The notes under the pieces: model-generated
Databases searched by the model: none
Told to the model about the DNA's origin: nothing
Seen by the model: only the letters and a program-made list of their open reading frames with translations
In this document: positions 46,684 to 55,315 of the stretch, piece after piece
Numbering within the stretch: position 1 is the stretch's first letter
Layout: every line of letters begins with the position of its first letter
Position numbers and translations under genes: made by a program
Assembly (NCBI RefSeq): GCF_014692675.1
Contig: NZ_JABFCZ010000009.1
Coordinates: forward strand, 62,001-126,000
Length of the DNA: 64,000 bases
DNA from: Roseibium aggregatum
GTDB lineage: Bacteria; Pseudomonadota; Alphaproteobacteria; Rhizobiales; Stappiaceae
Reading direction: 5' to 3'

Positions 46684-48279
46684 TTGAGACGTGATTTTGA
46701 GGCCCCGGGCCGCTCCCCGGTTTATGCCCGCGAAGCAGCCGCAGCGACCTCCCATCCGCTTGCCACGAGCGCAGCACTTGAAGTTCTGCAAGATGGCGGC
46801 AATGCCGTTGATGCGGCAATCGCGGCGGTTGCCGTTCAGTGTGTCGTCGAACCCCATATGACGGGGATCGGCGGCGATTGCTTTGCCATCGTAACCGAAC
46901 CGGACGGACGCATGACCGGCTTCAACGGGTCCGGTGCAGCGCCGAAAGGCAGTTCTCCGGAGGCGCTTGCCAATCTCGGCGTTACCGAAATCACACCGAC
47001 CTCCGCCCATGCGGTCACGGTACCCGGTGCGGTCCGCGCCTGGGAAACTCTGCTGAAGGCCCATGGCACCCGCGGTTTCGACACCCTGTTCAAACGCGCG
47101 ATATCCTATGCCCGCGGCGGTTTTCACGCGGCCCCGCGTGTGGTCCGCGACTGGGAAAAGAACGTCGAGAAGCTGGCCGCCAATCCGGCGACGAAATCCG
47201 CCTATCTCGTCGACGGCGCTGCGCCGAAACCCGGAACGCTTCTGAAGTATCCGAAACTCGCCGATACCTTGTCAGCAATCGCCGAAGGCGGTGCGGAGGC
47301 GTTTTATACCGGTACCGTCGCCAAAGACATCGTTTCGACCCTGAACGCCCTCGGCAGCCTCATGACCGAAGACGACATGGCGGCGTGCCACACCACCGCC
47401 GTGTCCCCGGTCATGCGCGATTACCGCGGCCACACGGTCGCGGAATTGCCGCCCAATGGACAAGGTGTCATTGCGCTGGTGATCCTCGGTCTTCTGGAAC
47501 GCTTCGATCTGGAAAGCCTCGATCCGCTCGGACCGGAACGTTTCCACCTGGAGATGGAAGCCGCGCGCATCGGTTACGCGGTCCGCGACAAGTTCGTCAC
47601 CGATCCGGGCTATATGGACGTCAGCCATCCCCGTCTGATCGCCGACGACTATCTGGATCAGCTGGCCGCAATGATGTCACCGGCGACACGGATGCCCGAG
47701 GTACCGGGAAACGGTCTCGCACCCCAGACCGATACGGTTTACCTGACCGTTGTGGACCGGGACGGTCTGACCGTTTCCTTTATCAATTCGATCTTCAACG
47801 AATTCGGCAGCGGTATCCTCGCCGCCGACAGCGGCGTGCTTCTTCACAATCGCGGCGCGGTCTTCAAGGCCAAGCCGGGTCACGCCAACTCAATTGCCGG
47901 CGGCAAGCGGCCTATGCACACGATCATCCCGGCCATGGCCCTGAAGGGCGGCCAGCCGTGGCTGTCTTTCGGCGTCATGGGCGGGCACTACCAGGCCTGC
48001 GGCCATGCCCATTTGCTGTCCAACATCATCGACTACGGCATGGACGTTCAGGCGGCCATCGATTTCCCGCGCATGTTCTTCAACATGGACGACCATGCGC
48101 TGGAAGCGGAAAAACTGGTCCCGCGCGCAACGATTGACGGTCTGGCAGCGCTCGGCCACGAGGTCCGCCCGGCCGCAAGCCCGATCGGCGGCAGCCAGGC
48201 GATCATGATCGACAAGAAAAACGGATTGCTGATCGCAGGTTCCGACCCGCGCAAAGATGGCCACGCGGCCGGTTATTGA
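46684..48279 (+). CDS. ggt: Gamma-glutamyltransferase family protein (YwrD-like)
   Basis: A 531-residue Ntn-hydrolase. The sequence VYAREAAAATSHPLATSAAL leads the large subunit, and the autocleavage nucleophile is Thr351 in QTDTVYLTVVDRDG, in line with Thr391 of E. coli GGT although the usual TTH triplet is TVY. GSGILAADSGVLLHNRG and GGKRPMHTIIPA complete the active site. There is no signal peptide, so a cytosolic YwrD-like enzyme is likelier than a periplasmic glutathione hydrolase. Start is TTG at 46684 with GGAG six bases upstream. A stem-loop lies just after the stop. Confidence 0.88.
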   Translation: MRRDFEAPGRSPVYAREAAAATSHPLATSAALEVLQDGGNAVDAAIAAVAVQCVVEPHMTGIGGDCFAIVTEPDGRMTGFNGSGAAPKGSSPEALANLGVTEITPTSAHAVTVPGAVRAWETLLKAHGTRGFDTLFKRAISYARGGFHAAPRVVRDWEKNVEKLAANPATKSAYLVDGAAPKPGTLLKYPKLADTLSAIAEGGAEAFYTGTVAKDIVSTLNALGSLMTEDDMAACHTTAVSPVMRDYRGHTVAELPPNGQGVIALVILGLLERFDLESLDPLGPERFHLEMEAARIGYAVRDKFVTDPGYMDVSHPRLIADDYLDQLAAMMSPATRMPEVPGNGLAPQTDTVYLTVVDRDGLTVSFINSIFNEFGSGILAADSGVLLHNRGAVFKAKPGHANSIAGGKRPMHTIIPAMALKGGQPWLSFGVMGGHYQACGHAHLLSNIIDYGMDVQAAIDFPRMFFNMDDHALEAEKLVPRATIDGLAALGHEVRPAASPIGGSQAIMIDKKNGLLIAGSDPRKDGHAAGY

Positions 48280-48315
48280 CCGTTCCGTTTCCGATTCGAA
48301 CCCGGACAATCAAAT

Positions 48316-48342
48316 GGAAGCGCCCTTTTCCGGGGCGCTTCC
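48316..48342. terminator. Stem-loop between convergent genes after ggt
   Basis: GGAAGCGCCC (48316-48325) and GGGCGCTTCC (48333-48342) make a perfect ten-pair stem with a seven-base loop. No T-run follows on either strand. It sits between the ggt stop and the stop of the convergent small gene at 48349, so it may act on both. Confidence 0.6.
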
Positions 48343-48348
48343 GGACTG

Positions 48349-48672
48349 TCACACCGTGAATGCGGTCGTGGCAGCCGGTGCGGGAGAAGCAGCGGTGCGG
48401 TAATAGGCATGAGCGGCACGGGTATTCAGGTCCCGCTGATGGGCATCGTCCGCTTCGAAATCATCCTGAGAGGTCAGCTGGGCGAAGAAGGACGTCGTCG
48501 CATTTGCGCGGGCGGGCTGCCGGGTTACGACTTCAAATTCGTTCCGGGCCGCCTCGCGCAAGTTGCTGAACGGCGAAACATGGGTCTGACGCTCGCTTTC
48601 AGTTTCACCCATCGAGGCCCGCTTGGGGCGGACGATGCGGTAGGAAATGGAAGAAACCGGATTGACCTGCAT
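48349..48672 (-). CDS. Small lineage-specific protein, paralogue A
   Basis: A 107-residue protein of no recognised family. It begins MQVNPVSSISYR and has GETESERQ at residues 22-29, a hydrophobic patch SFFAQLTS near residue 60, and HAYYRTAA near the end; the rest is polar, Ala-rich and probably disordered. GGGAG six bases before the ATG supports translation. Paralogue B at 48813-49145 has the same N-terminus and the same landmarks in order, which is strong evidence that both are real genes. No signal peptide or membrane segment. Function unknown. Confidence 0.65.
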   Translation of the reverse strand: MQVNPVSSISYRIVRPKRASMGETESERQTHVSPFSNLREAARNEFEVVTRQPARANATTSFFAQLTSQDDFEADDAHQRDLNTRAAHAYYRTAASPAPAATTAFTV

Positions 48673-48689
48673 TTTCGTCTCCCTGGGTG

Positions 48690-48784
48690 GCCGTTCGGCG
48701 GCCTGTCGGGGTTTCAGCTAACTTGATTCCTTTCTAAGGCTTCGCCGTCTCCGGCGATGTGTTGCAGATCACGGTTTGCGTGAT
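48690..48784. other. Three small hairpins between the tandem paralogues
   Basis: In the 140 bases between the two small genes there are three short stems: GGCCG/CGGCC (48690-48704), CGCCG/CGGCG with a four-base loop that reads GAGA on the minus strand (48743-48756), and ATCACG/CGTGAT (48768-48784). They could shape the leader RNA of paralogue A or end the transcript of paralogue B. No T-run is seen. Confidence 0.4.
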
Positions 48785-48812
48785 TGGCGAGGGTCAGGCC
48801 CTGCCGCCCGTT

Positions 48813-49145
48813 TCAATAGTCGGACGAGATCACATGACCGGCTTCCCGCTTGCGCGGCAAGGCAGCGGTTGCACGGTAAGCGGCCGTGCCGGCGACCGGC
48901 GCCGCCTTCCAGCCGTGAGGCGCGTAACGCTCCGCATCGCGGGTCGCGATCAGATGGGCGAGGAAAACAGAGTTCGTATGATAGCGATCCGGAAACGGTA
49001 CATCCTGCGTGGAATGAACAGGTTGCACCGGAACAGGAAGGTTCGGCCGTTCTACGGCCTGTCTGTCGCCTTCGGTCTCCCCCGGAAAGGGACGCCTGCG
49101 CTTCACATTGGAACGCCCGAAGGCCGGAACCGGGTTAATTTGCAC
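48813..49145 (-). CDS. Small lineage-specific protein, paralogue B
   Basis: A 110-residue protein that begins MQINPVPAFGR, with GETEGDRQ at residues 22-29 and FLAHLIATRD and GTAAYRATAA later on, in register with paralogue A. Translation starts at GTG at 49145, with GAGG eight bases before it; the frame is open further up without similarity. The middle is rich in Pro and Arg. Nothing indicates an enzyme, a membrane or a secretion signal. It is upstream of paralogue A on the same strand, across a hairpin-rich gap. Confidence 0.6.
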   Translation of the reverse strand: MQINPVPAFGRSNVKRRRPFPGETEGDRQAVERPNLPVPVQPVHSTQDVPFPDRYHTNSVFLAHLIATRDAERYAPHGWKAAPVAGTAAYRATAALPRKREAGHVISSDY

Positions 49146-49373
49146 TGGATACGCCTCAACATGTTTCAGTTCGGGACGCCGGTGGCGTGCCACACCGAAA
49201 CCACGCAACAGGTATGCCAGCGCATGGCATTTGTTAACCTTTGTTCACGCAAACGTGGGGGTTTTGCCACGTATTGGTTAACGCAGGTGAATTCGCTTTA
49301 CCGGTTGTAAGTGAAAGTACAGACCCGATTGGCTTTCCGCTTTTCGCAAAAAATAAGCCTCATCGATCCGGCG

Positions 49374-49631
49374 TCACCGGAACTTCGACCAGACCCAGGA
49401 AATAAGCGCGGGAACCAAGAGAAACGGCAGGGCGAGACCGAAGGCGTAGATCACCCATCTATCCGATTGGACCGCGCACCAGCCGAACAGGCATTCTACC
49501 CCGAAGAATGGCAGCGCCTGGAAGAACACCACGGCCGCCACCCAGATATAGAGCGGCCAAGGGCCGTCGTCGGTCGGACCGCCGTTGCCGAGAAACTGGG
49601 GAAAGCCGTCGTACACCGGGTTTCCCTTCAA
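49374..49631 (-). CDS. Small two-helix membrane protein
   Basis: An 85-residue protein with two hydrophobic segments (about residues 27-46, YIWVAAVVFFQALPFFGV, and 60-80, VIYAFGLALPFLLVPALISW). Two Cys residues lie between them. It starts at TTG inside the last codons of the exonuclease gene (TTGA overlap), a classic coupling signal, so it is probably made with that protein. No family was recognised. An A/T-rich stretch just downstream (TTATTTTTT on the minus strand, about 49348-49356) may help end transcription. Confidence 0.65.
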   Translation of the reverse strand: MKGNPVYDGFPQFLGNGGPTDDGPWPLYIWVAAVVFFQALPFFGVECLFGWCAVQSDRWVIYAFGLALPFLLVPALISWVWSKFR

Positions 49632-50251
49632 TCCGCCCGGGACAGATCGAAATCGCCTGGCGAAAGCCGCCCGTTTCGCAAAAGATGCTGGAGGGTCAAC
49701 GCGATCGACATGGCATCGTCAAGCGCGTCATGGCCGTTGAGCGGCGGATGATCGATCCCGAAATAGTCCGCGAGCCGGCCGCTGTTGGTCTTCTGGATGT
49801 CTTCATAGGGCATGCCGGCGTTCAGAAGCAGACGGCTGGCGTTTCCGCATCGATGGGCAGGAAGCACCGGATCGATACCGGCGACATAGCAGCTTATGCC
49901 CAACAGATAGAGCTCGTCCTTGCCCCATGACCAGAGACAGGCGCCGTCGGAAAACCCGGCCAGCCGGTCAATCGCCGATTTAAGGGAAATACCCTCGGAT
50001 GTGACGGTTTCCTGGGAGATGCCGGTCAGATCGATGAAATAAGGATCCAGCGCGCATTCGCGGCCGAAGCGATCGACCGGCGTCACGTAGATCCGCTCCG
50101 TCTCCAGAACCGGGAAATCGCCTTCAAGACCCAGCTTGACCGCTCCGATCTGCACGGCAATGGGATCCGGGTCCATGGGACCGGCCCAATGCCGTTTCAT
50201 GGCCCCCTCCATCGTCAGATATTCGCAATCATAGAAAACGGCGCTTCGCAT
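49628..50251 (-). CDS. DEDDh-type 3'-5' exonuclease-like protein
   Basis: A protein of about 207 residues with the exonuclease fold of DnaQ/RNase T. ExoI is FYDCEYLT (Asp-x-Glu), ExoII includes the Asp in LWSWGKDELYLLG, and ExoIII is GHDALDDAMSIALTLQ (His and Asp). The catalytic residues are thus present. Substrate (DNA or RNA) is unknown. Four ATGs are clustered at 50266-50251; GGGAAG fits the last one best. The downstream small membrane protein overlaps its stop. No polymerase is nearby. Confidence 0.8.
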   Translation of the reverse strand: MRSAVFYDCEYLTMEGAMKRHWAGPMDPDPIAVQIGAVKLGLEGDFPVLETERIYVTPVDRFGRECALDPYFIDLTGISQETVTSEGISLKSAIDRLAGFSDGACLWSWGKDELYLLGISCYVAGIDPVLPAHRCGNASRLLLNAGMPYEDIQKTNSGRLADYFGIDHPPLNGHDALDDAMSIALTLQHLLRNGRLSPGDFDLSRAD

Positions 50252-50354
50252 CATCATTCTTCCCATCCCCAGGCAGAAGGAATAGCAGCAGCAGCAGCGC
50301 CTGGGCGCAACCGGGATATGAAGTTATGCGCGGCTAAAGCACTCTTCCGGCAAT

Positions 50355-50390
50355 AAAAAAGCGCGCTGCCATCCGGAAGCGCGCTTTTCT
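50355..50390 (-). terminator. Rho-independent terminator after rplT
   Basis: Read on the minus strand, AAAAGCGCGCT pairs with AGCGCGCTTTT around a ten-base loop, and runs into TTTTTTATTG. Stem arms are at 50355-50367 and 50378-50388. It closes the rpmI-rplT transcript. Confidence 0.9.
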
Positions 50391-50414
50391 ATCGTCTATT
50401 TAATCAGTAGCCGC

Positions 50415-50771
50415 TCAGGCCAGGGCGCCATGCGCCTTGTCGACCAGCGCCTTGAAGGCATCCGGCTGATTGATCGCGAGATCCGACAGGACCTTGCGGT
50501 CGACTTCAATGCCGGCCTTGTTCAGACCGTCGATAAACCGGCCGTAGGTCAGGCCGTGCTCACGGGTGGCGGCATTGATGCGCTGGATCCAGAGCGAACG
50601 GAAATTCCGCTTGCGCACCTTGCGGTCGCGATAGGCGTACTGTCCTGCCTTCTCGACGGCCTGCTTGGCAACGCGGATGGTGTTCTTGCGGCGGCCATAG
50701 TAGCCCTTGGCAGCCTTCAGAACCTTCTTGTGACGTGCATGGGCGGTAACGCCCCTTTTAACGCGCGACAT
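50415..50771 (-). CDS. rplT: 50S ribosomal protein L20
   Basis: A 118-residue basic protein that binds 23S rRNA early in 50S assembly. The N-terminal extension [19 protein letters not shown] and the [19 protein letters not shown] core are unmistakable. It follows rpmI after 27 bases in the usual rpmI-rplT order and ends in a strong terminator. The first gene of the usual trio, infC, is not here. In E. coli L20 represses this operon through a leader structure. Confidence 0.98.
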   Translation of the reverse strand: MSRVKRGVTAHARHKKVLKAAKGYYGRRKNTIRVAKQAVEKAGQYAYRDRKVRKRNFRSLWIQRINAATREHGLTYGRFIDGLNKAGIEVDRKVLSDLAINQPDAFKALVDKAHGALA

Positions 50772-50798
50772 ATGTGAACTCCTTCAAAGACTGGCTAA

Positions 50799-50996
50799 TT
50801 ACGCGTAAGGCAGGAACTGCTTCACGATCTTCGCATCCTGATCGCTCAGCGTGGTGGTGCCACGGGCGTTGCGGATGAACTTGGTCGTGCGCTTGATCAT
50901 GCCATGACGCTTGCCGGCCTGCGCGGTCTTCACCTTGCCGGTCGCGGTCAGTTTGAAGCGCTTCTTGGCTCCAGACTTGGTCTTCAGCTTGGGCAT
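50799..50996 (-). CDS. rpmI: 50S ribosomal protein L35
   Basis: A 65-residue basic protein starting [20 protein letters not shown], typical of L35. AGGA eight bases before the ATG at 50996 marks the start; the frame is open upstream with no similarity. It is the first gene of the rpmI-rplT transcript, which has a leader of about 160 bases from a well-formed promoter at 51166-51194, and a hairpin just before the ribosome-binding site. Confidence 0.97.
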   Translation of the reverse strand: MPKLKTKSGAKKRFKLTATGKVKTAQAGKRHGMIKRTTKFIRNARGTTTLSDQDAKIVKQFLPYA

Positions 50997-51015
50997 TTTG
51001 CATCCTTTCATTGGC

Positions 51016-51036
51016 GCGGACCGGTTACCCGGCCGC
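51016..51036 (-). promoter_or_regulatory. Leader hairpin upstream of rpmI
   Basis: On the minus strand GCGGCCGG, loop GTAA (a GNRA-type tetraloop) and CCGGTCCGC form an eight-pair stem with one bulged T. It ends about ten bases before the AGGA of rpmI. A stem here could hide or expose the ribosome-binding site or bind L20, as in other bacteria; that use is inferred. Confidence 0.45.
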
Positions 51037-51165
51037 TTCGTTTTTGGTGCATCGAGAGGTCGCCACGGCATGCCCTGTGTTTCCGGGGCCAGCTTGCCGG
51101 TCGCATCGCAAGATGTGAACGCGCAAAGACGTGCCCCGAAGAGCCGGACGACTCTGGACCGGGGG

Positions 51166-51194
51166 CTTATAAGCGCGCTTGCCGTTCCATGCAA
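51166..51194 (-). promoter_or_regulatory. Promoter of rpmI-rplT
   Basis: On the minus strand TTGCAT (-35, 51194-51189) is separated by exactly 17 bases from TATAAG (-10, 51171-51166). This is one of the best housekeeping promoters visible in the window and lies between the yggS-like gene stop and rpmI. Confidence 0.65.
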
Positions 51195-51231
51195 CCGGAA
51201 TCTGAGGAAAAATGCGCCGTAAGCGGCGGCT

Positions 51232-51909
51232 TCAGGCCGGATAGTCCCGGTGACCGAAGATGGCCGAGCCGACGCGAACATGAGTGGCGCCGAAACTGAC
51301 GGCGGTCGCGTAATCCGACGACATTCCCATGGAAAGCTGTGTCAGGCCGTTCCGCTCGGCGATCTTTCGAAGCAGCGCGAAATAGGGTCCGGGCGCGTCT
51401 TCTACCGGCGGGATGCACATCAGCCCCATGATGTTGAGACCGATCTCGTCCCGGCAGAAGGCGACGAAGGCATCTGTGTCCCTGGGCGAAATGCCGGCCT
51501 TCTGCGGTTCATCGCCAATGTTGACCTCGATGAAGCACGGCAGGTGCCGGTCCTGCTTGTCCATCTCAGTCTTAAGAGCTTTAGCGATCTTTTCCCGGTC
51601 GACCGTGTGGATGACATCGAAGGTCTGGACCGCTTCCTTGGCCTTGTTGGATTGCAGCGGGCCGATCAGATGCAGTTCGATGCCCTCGTACTCCTGGCGC
51701 AGACCCGGCCACTTGCCCATGGCCTCCTGCACCCGGTTTTCGCCGAAAACGCGCTGACCGGCATCTAGGACAGGACGGATATCCTCCTCGGCAAAGGTCT
51801 TGGAGACCGCGACCAGGGTGGTTTGTCCCGGCTTGCGGCCGAATTCTTCTTCCGCCTTGCGAATGTCGGACAGGACCTTCTGCAGCCGGTCGCCGGATGT
51901 TTCCGTCAT
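51232..51909 (-). CDS. YggS-family PLP homeostasis protein
   Basis: A 225-residue single-domain alanine-racemase-like barrel. The PLP lysine is Lys37 ([16 protein letters not shown]) and [24 protein letters not shown] and [13 protein letters not shown] are typical of YggS/PLPBP. It balances free pyridoxal phosphate; it has no known catalytic reaction. GGGAGAAG before the ATG at 51909 marks the start, though the frame stays open far upstream through the antisense of leuS. It is divergent from leuS over 234 bases. Confidence 0.95.
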   Translation of the reverse strand: MTETSGDRLQKVLSDIRKAEEEFGRKPGQTTLVAVSKTFAEEDIRPVLDAGQRVFGENRVQEAMGKWPGLRQEYEGIELHLIGPLQSNKAKEAVQTFDVIHTVDREKIAKALKTEMDKQDRHLPCFIEVNIGDEPQKAGISPRDTDAFVAFCRDEIGLNIMGLMCIPPVEDAPGPYFALLRKIAERNGLTQLSMGMSSDYATAVSFGATHVRVGSAIFGHRDYPA

Positions 51910-52143
51910 TCTGCTTCTCCCAATCACCAATATATATTGCATTCTGATAGGCGCTGCCGATGCAAATATGCAAGCTTGTCTGCCATTTGCGGCAAGAACC
52001 GTCCGTTTGCAGCCGGTTTTTGCCGTAGCATGTTGACCGGAACGGAAATTTCTGGTGACTGTCCGGCAACACCATTCTGGTTTAATCAACACTCCCGAAG
52101 AACCAAGCGCCCTCCCAAACAGCGCGAGATAACGGCAACATTG

Positions 52144-54762
52144 ATGGCAACGGAACGCTATAACGCACGCGACGTCGAAGCGCGCTGGCAAAAAACATGG
52201 AACGACAAGAACGTCTTCGTCACCAACAACGACGATCCGCGCGAGAAATACTACGTCCTTGAAATGTTCCCGTATCCGTCGGGCCGCATTCATATGGGCC
52301 ATGTGCGCAACTATGCCATGGGCGACGTGGTTGCCCGCTACAAGCGTGCAAAGGGCTTCAACGTTCTCCATCCCATGGGCTGGGACGCGTTCGGCATGCC
52401 GGCGGAAAACGCGGCCATGCAGAACAAGGTCCATCCCAAGGACTGGACCTATGAAAACATCGCCTTCATGCGCGACCAGCTCAAGATCATGGGTCTGTCG
52501 CTGGACTGGAGCCGCGAGTTCGCCACCTGCGACGTGGAATACTATACCCAGCAGCAGCGCCTGTTCCTGCAGTTCCTGGAAGCCGGTCTCGTCTACCGCA
52601 AGAACGCGAAAGTGAACTGGGACCCGGTCGACATGACCGTGCTCGCCAACGAACAGGTGATCGACGGCCGCGGCTGGCGCTCCGGCGCCCTGGTCGAACA
52701 GCGCGAACTGACCCAGTGGTTCTTCAAGATCTCCGATTATTCCGAAGACCTGCTGGAAGCGCTCGACACCCTCGACCGCTGGCCGGACAAGGTCCGTCTG
52801 ATGCAGAAGAACTGGATCGGCCGGTCCGAAGGCCTGCGGGTGCGGTTCGAATTCACCACGCCGGCACCGACCGGCGACAAGGTGCTGGAAATCTTCACCA
52901 CCCGTCCCGACACCCTGTTCGGCGCCTCCTTCATGGGCCTGTCGCCGGATCATCCGATCTCGGCGAAGCTGGCGGAGACCAATCCGGAGCTCAAGGCCTT
53001 CATCGAGGAATGCCGCCGCATCGGCACGTCCGAGGAAGCCATCGAAAAGGCGGAGAAGAAAGGCATCGATACGGGTCTGCGGGTCAAGCACCCGCTGGAC
53101 GACAGCATCGAGCTGCCGGTCTATGTCGCCAACTTCATCCTGATGGATTACGGCACCGGCGCGATCTTCGCCTGTCCGGCCCACGACCAGCGCGACTTGG
53201 ACTTCGCCCGCAAATACGGTCTGCCCGTCAAGCCCGTCGTCCTGCCGAAGGACGCCGATCCGGCAACCTTCGAAATCGGCGACGAAGCCTTTACCGACGA
53301 CGGCGCGATCTTCAATTCCGGCTTCATGGACGGCATGTCGATCGCCGACGCCAAGGAAGCCGTGGCAAAGAAGCTCGAGGCCATCACGATCGACGGCGCG
53401 CCTCAGGCCACCCGGCAGGTCAACTACCGCCTGCGCGACTGGGGCATCTCCCGCCAGCGCTACTGGGGCTGCCCGATCCCGGTGATCCATTGCGACGACT
53501 GCGGCGTGGTTCCCGAAAAAGACGAGAACCTGCCGGTTCAGTTGCCCGACGACATCAATTTCGACAAGCCGGGCAATCCGCTCGACCGTCATCCGACCTG
53601 GCGCAACACCACCTGTCCGAAATGCGGCAAGGCGGCGCGGCGCGAGACCGACACCATGGACACCTTCGTGGATTCGTCCTGGTATTTCGCCCGTTTCACC
53701 GAACCGCGTTGCGACCGGCCGACCGATCCGAAGGCGGCCAACGACTGGCTGCCGGTCGATCAGTATATCGGCGGCATCGAGCACGCGATCCTTCACCTGC
53801 TCTATTCGCGCTTCTTCACCCGCGCGATGCAGAAGGTCGGGGCGCTCGATCTGAAAGAGCCGTTCAAGGGCCTGTTCACCCAAGGCATGGTGACCCACGA
53901 GACCTACCGCCTCGGCGACGGTGCGAACGGTCAATGGGTCTCTCCCGCCGAAATCAAAATCGAGGACGTCGACGGCACCCGCTCAGCCACGATGATCTCT
54001 TCCGGCGAACCAGTCACGATCGGTTCGATCGAGAAGATGTCCAAGTCGAAGAAGAACACGGTCGATCCGACGGATATCATCGAGACCTACGGCGCGGACA
54101 CCGCCCGCTGGTTCATGCTGTCCGACAGCCCGCCCGAACGCGACGTGATCTGGACCGAGGAAGGCGTCCAGGGCTCCTGGCGTTTTGTCCAGCGCGTCTG
54201 GCGCCTGATCGGCGACATTGCCGAAAAGACCGGCCCGCGCGGTGCGGCTCCCGCCTTTTCCGATGCAGCCGCGGGCCTGCGCGGCGCGACGCACAAGACG
54301 CTCGCCGCCGTCTCCAAGGACCTGGAATCGCTCGGCTTCAACCGTGCGGTCGCCCGCATCTACGAGTTCGTCAACCAGATCGGCAAGGCGCTTCACGACG
54401 GTGTGGATAGCCCGGACATGGCCTATGCGGTGCGCGAGGCCGGTGAATACCTGACCCAGATGATGGCGCCGATGATGCCGCATCTGGCCGAGGAATGCTG
54501 GCAGGCGCTGGGGCAGAAAGGCCTGATTTCCGAAACCGCCTGGCCCGCCGTCGACGAAAGCCTGCTGGTCGACGACACCGTCACCCTGCCGATCCAGATC
54601 AACGGCAAGAAGCGCGGCGAGATCACCGTTCAAAGAGACGCTTCCAAAGAGGCGGTCGAAGCGGCTACTCTGCAGCTGGATTTCGTGCAGCGTGTGCTGG
54701 AAGGCCGCGCACCCCGCAAGATTATCGTGGTGCCGCAAAGGATTGTGAATGTCGTCGCCTGA
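52144..54762 (+). CDS. leuS: Leucyl-tRNA synthetase
   Basis: An 872-residue class I aminoacyl-tRNA synthetase. The HIGH motif is [14 protein letters not shown], the KMSKS motif is [13 protein letters not shown], and a CP1 editing domain lies between (about residues 225-420), with an anticodon-binding C-terminal part. A zinc-like [10 protein letters not shown] segment is seen near residue 495. Similarity starts at the ATG at 52144; the ribosome-binding site is weak. Its stop overlaps lptE by 14 bases. Confidence 0.98.
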   Translation: MATERYNARDVEARWQKTWNDKNVFVTNNDDPREKYYVLEMFPYPSGRIHMGHVRNYAMGDVVARYKRAKGFNVLHPMGWDAFGMPAENAAMQNKVHPKDWTYENIAFMRDQLKIMGLSLDWSREFATCDVEYYTQQQRLFLQFLEAGLVYRKNAKVNWDPVDMTVLANEQVIDGRGWRSGALVEQRELTQWFFKISDYSEDLLEALDTLDRWPDKVRLMQKNWIGRSEGLRVRFEFTTPAPTGDKVLEIFTTRPDTLFGASFMGLSPDHPISAKLAETNPELKAFIEECRRIGTSEEAIEKAEKKGIDTGLRVKHPLDDSIELPVYVANFILMDYGTGAIFACPAHDQRDLDFARKYGLPVKPVVLPKDADPATFEIGDEAFTDDGAIFNSGFMDGMSIADAKEAVAKKLEAITIDGAPQATRQVNYRLRDWGISRQRYWGCPIPVIHCDDCGVVPEKDENLPVQLPDDINFDKPGNPLDRHPTWRNTTCPKCGKAARRETDTMDTFVDSSWYFARFTEPRCDRPTDPKAANDWLPVDQYIGGIEHAILHLLYSRFFTRAMQKVGALDLKEPFKGLFTQGMVTHETYRLGDGANGQWVSPAEIKIEDVDGTRSATMISSGEPVTIGSIEKMSKSKKNTVDPTDIIETYGADTARWFMLSDSPPERDVIWTEEGVQGSWRFVQRVWRLIGDIAEKTGPRGAAPAFSDAAAGLRGATHKTLAAVSKDLESLGFNRAVARIYEFVNQIGKALHDGVDSPDMAYAVREAGEYLTQMMAPMMPHLAEECWQALGQKGLISETAWPAVDESLLVDDTVTLPIQINGKKRGEITVQRDASKEAVEAATLQLDFVQRVLEGRAPRKIIVVPQRIVNVVA

Positions 54763-55312
54763 TGGAATTGATCGAAGTCGCCGCAGCTTCCTGCACGTCG
54801 CACTCTCCGCGGCACTGGCCGGCGGCGTTGCCGCCGGCTGCCAGGTCCGTCCGCTCTATGGAACCATGAGCACCCCCGGCGGGCAGGCGGTTCCGGCCGA
54901 GCTGGCGGCGATCGATATCGACCCGATCAGCGACCGTTACGCGGACGAGGACGCTGCCCGGGTCCTCTACAACGAACTGACGTTCAATTTCGAACGCGGG
55001 GCCGACCGGGCCGACAAGCTTTACCGGCTCAAGATCCTGATGGATCTGGCCTCCTCGGAAGTCGGTGTGGAACAGCTTTCGGACGTGCCGGCAGCCTATA
55101 CCATGACGATGAACACCACATTCGTCCTGAGCGATATCGCGACCAACAAGACGCTGATGACCGGCAAGTCGTTCGCCACCGCGTCCTACGATTTCTCCAA
55201 CCAGCGTTTTGCCAATCTCCGAGCAAAAAAGGATGCCGAATCGCGCGCCGCAAAGGCCGTTGCCCAGGACATCCAGGCCCGGATTGCCGGATATTTCGCA
55301 ACCAGGTCGTAG
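54749..55312 (+). CDS. lptE: LPS-assembly lipoprotein LptE
   Basis: A 187-residue outer-membrane lipoprotein that plugs the LptD barrel and brings LPS to the surface. The N-terminal signal ends in a lipobox GVAAGC (lipidated Cys31), preceded by a twin-Arg stretch ([19 protein letters not shown]) that could route it via Tat. The fold segment GCQVRPLYG is common in alphaproteobacterial LptE. AAAGGA six bases before the ATG supports the start. It overlaps leuS by 14 bases and is followed by holA three bases later, the usual leuS-lptE-holA order. Confidence 0.9.
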   Translation: MSSPDGIDRSRRSFLHVALSAALAGGVAAGCQVRPLYGTMSTPGGQAVPAELAAIDIDPISDRYADEDAARVLYNELTFNFERGADRADKLYRLKILMDLASSEVGVEQLSDVPAAYTMTMNTTFVLSDIATNKTLMTGKSFATASYDFSNQRFANLRAKKDAESRAAKAVAQDIQARIAGYFATRS

Positions 55313-55315
55313 GTC

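Noticed and set aside
48285-48305. A GGGTTCGAATC string resembling a tRNA T-arm on the minus strand
   Set aside because: The T-stem does not pair and there is no acceptor or anticodon arm in the short gap.
51910-53934. A 900-codon open frame on the minus strand running from the YggS-family gene through the antisense of leuS
   Set aside because: Only the last 225 codons (51232-51909) match a family; the rest is a GC-driven shadow of leuS with low-complexity composition.
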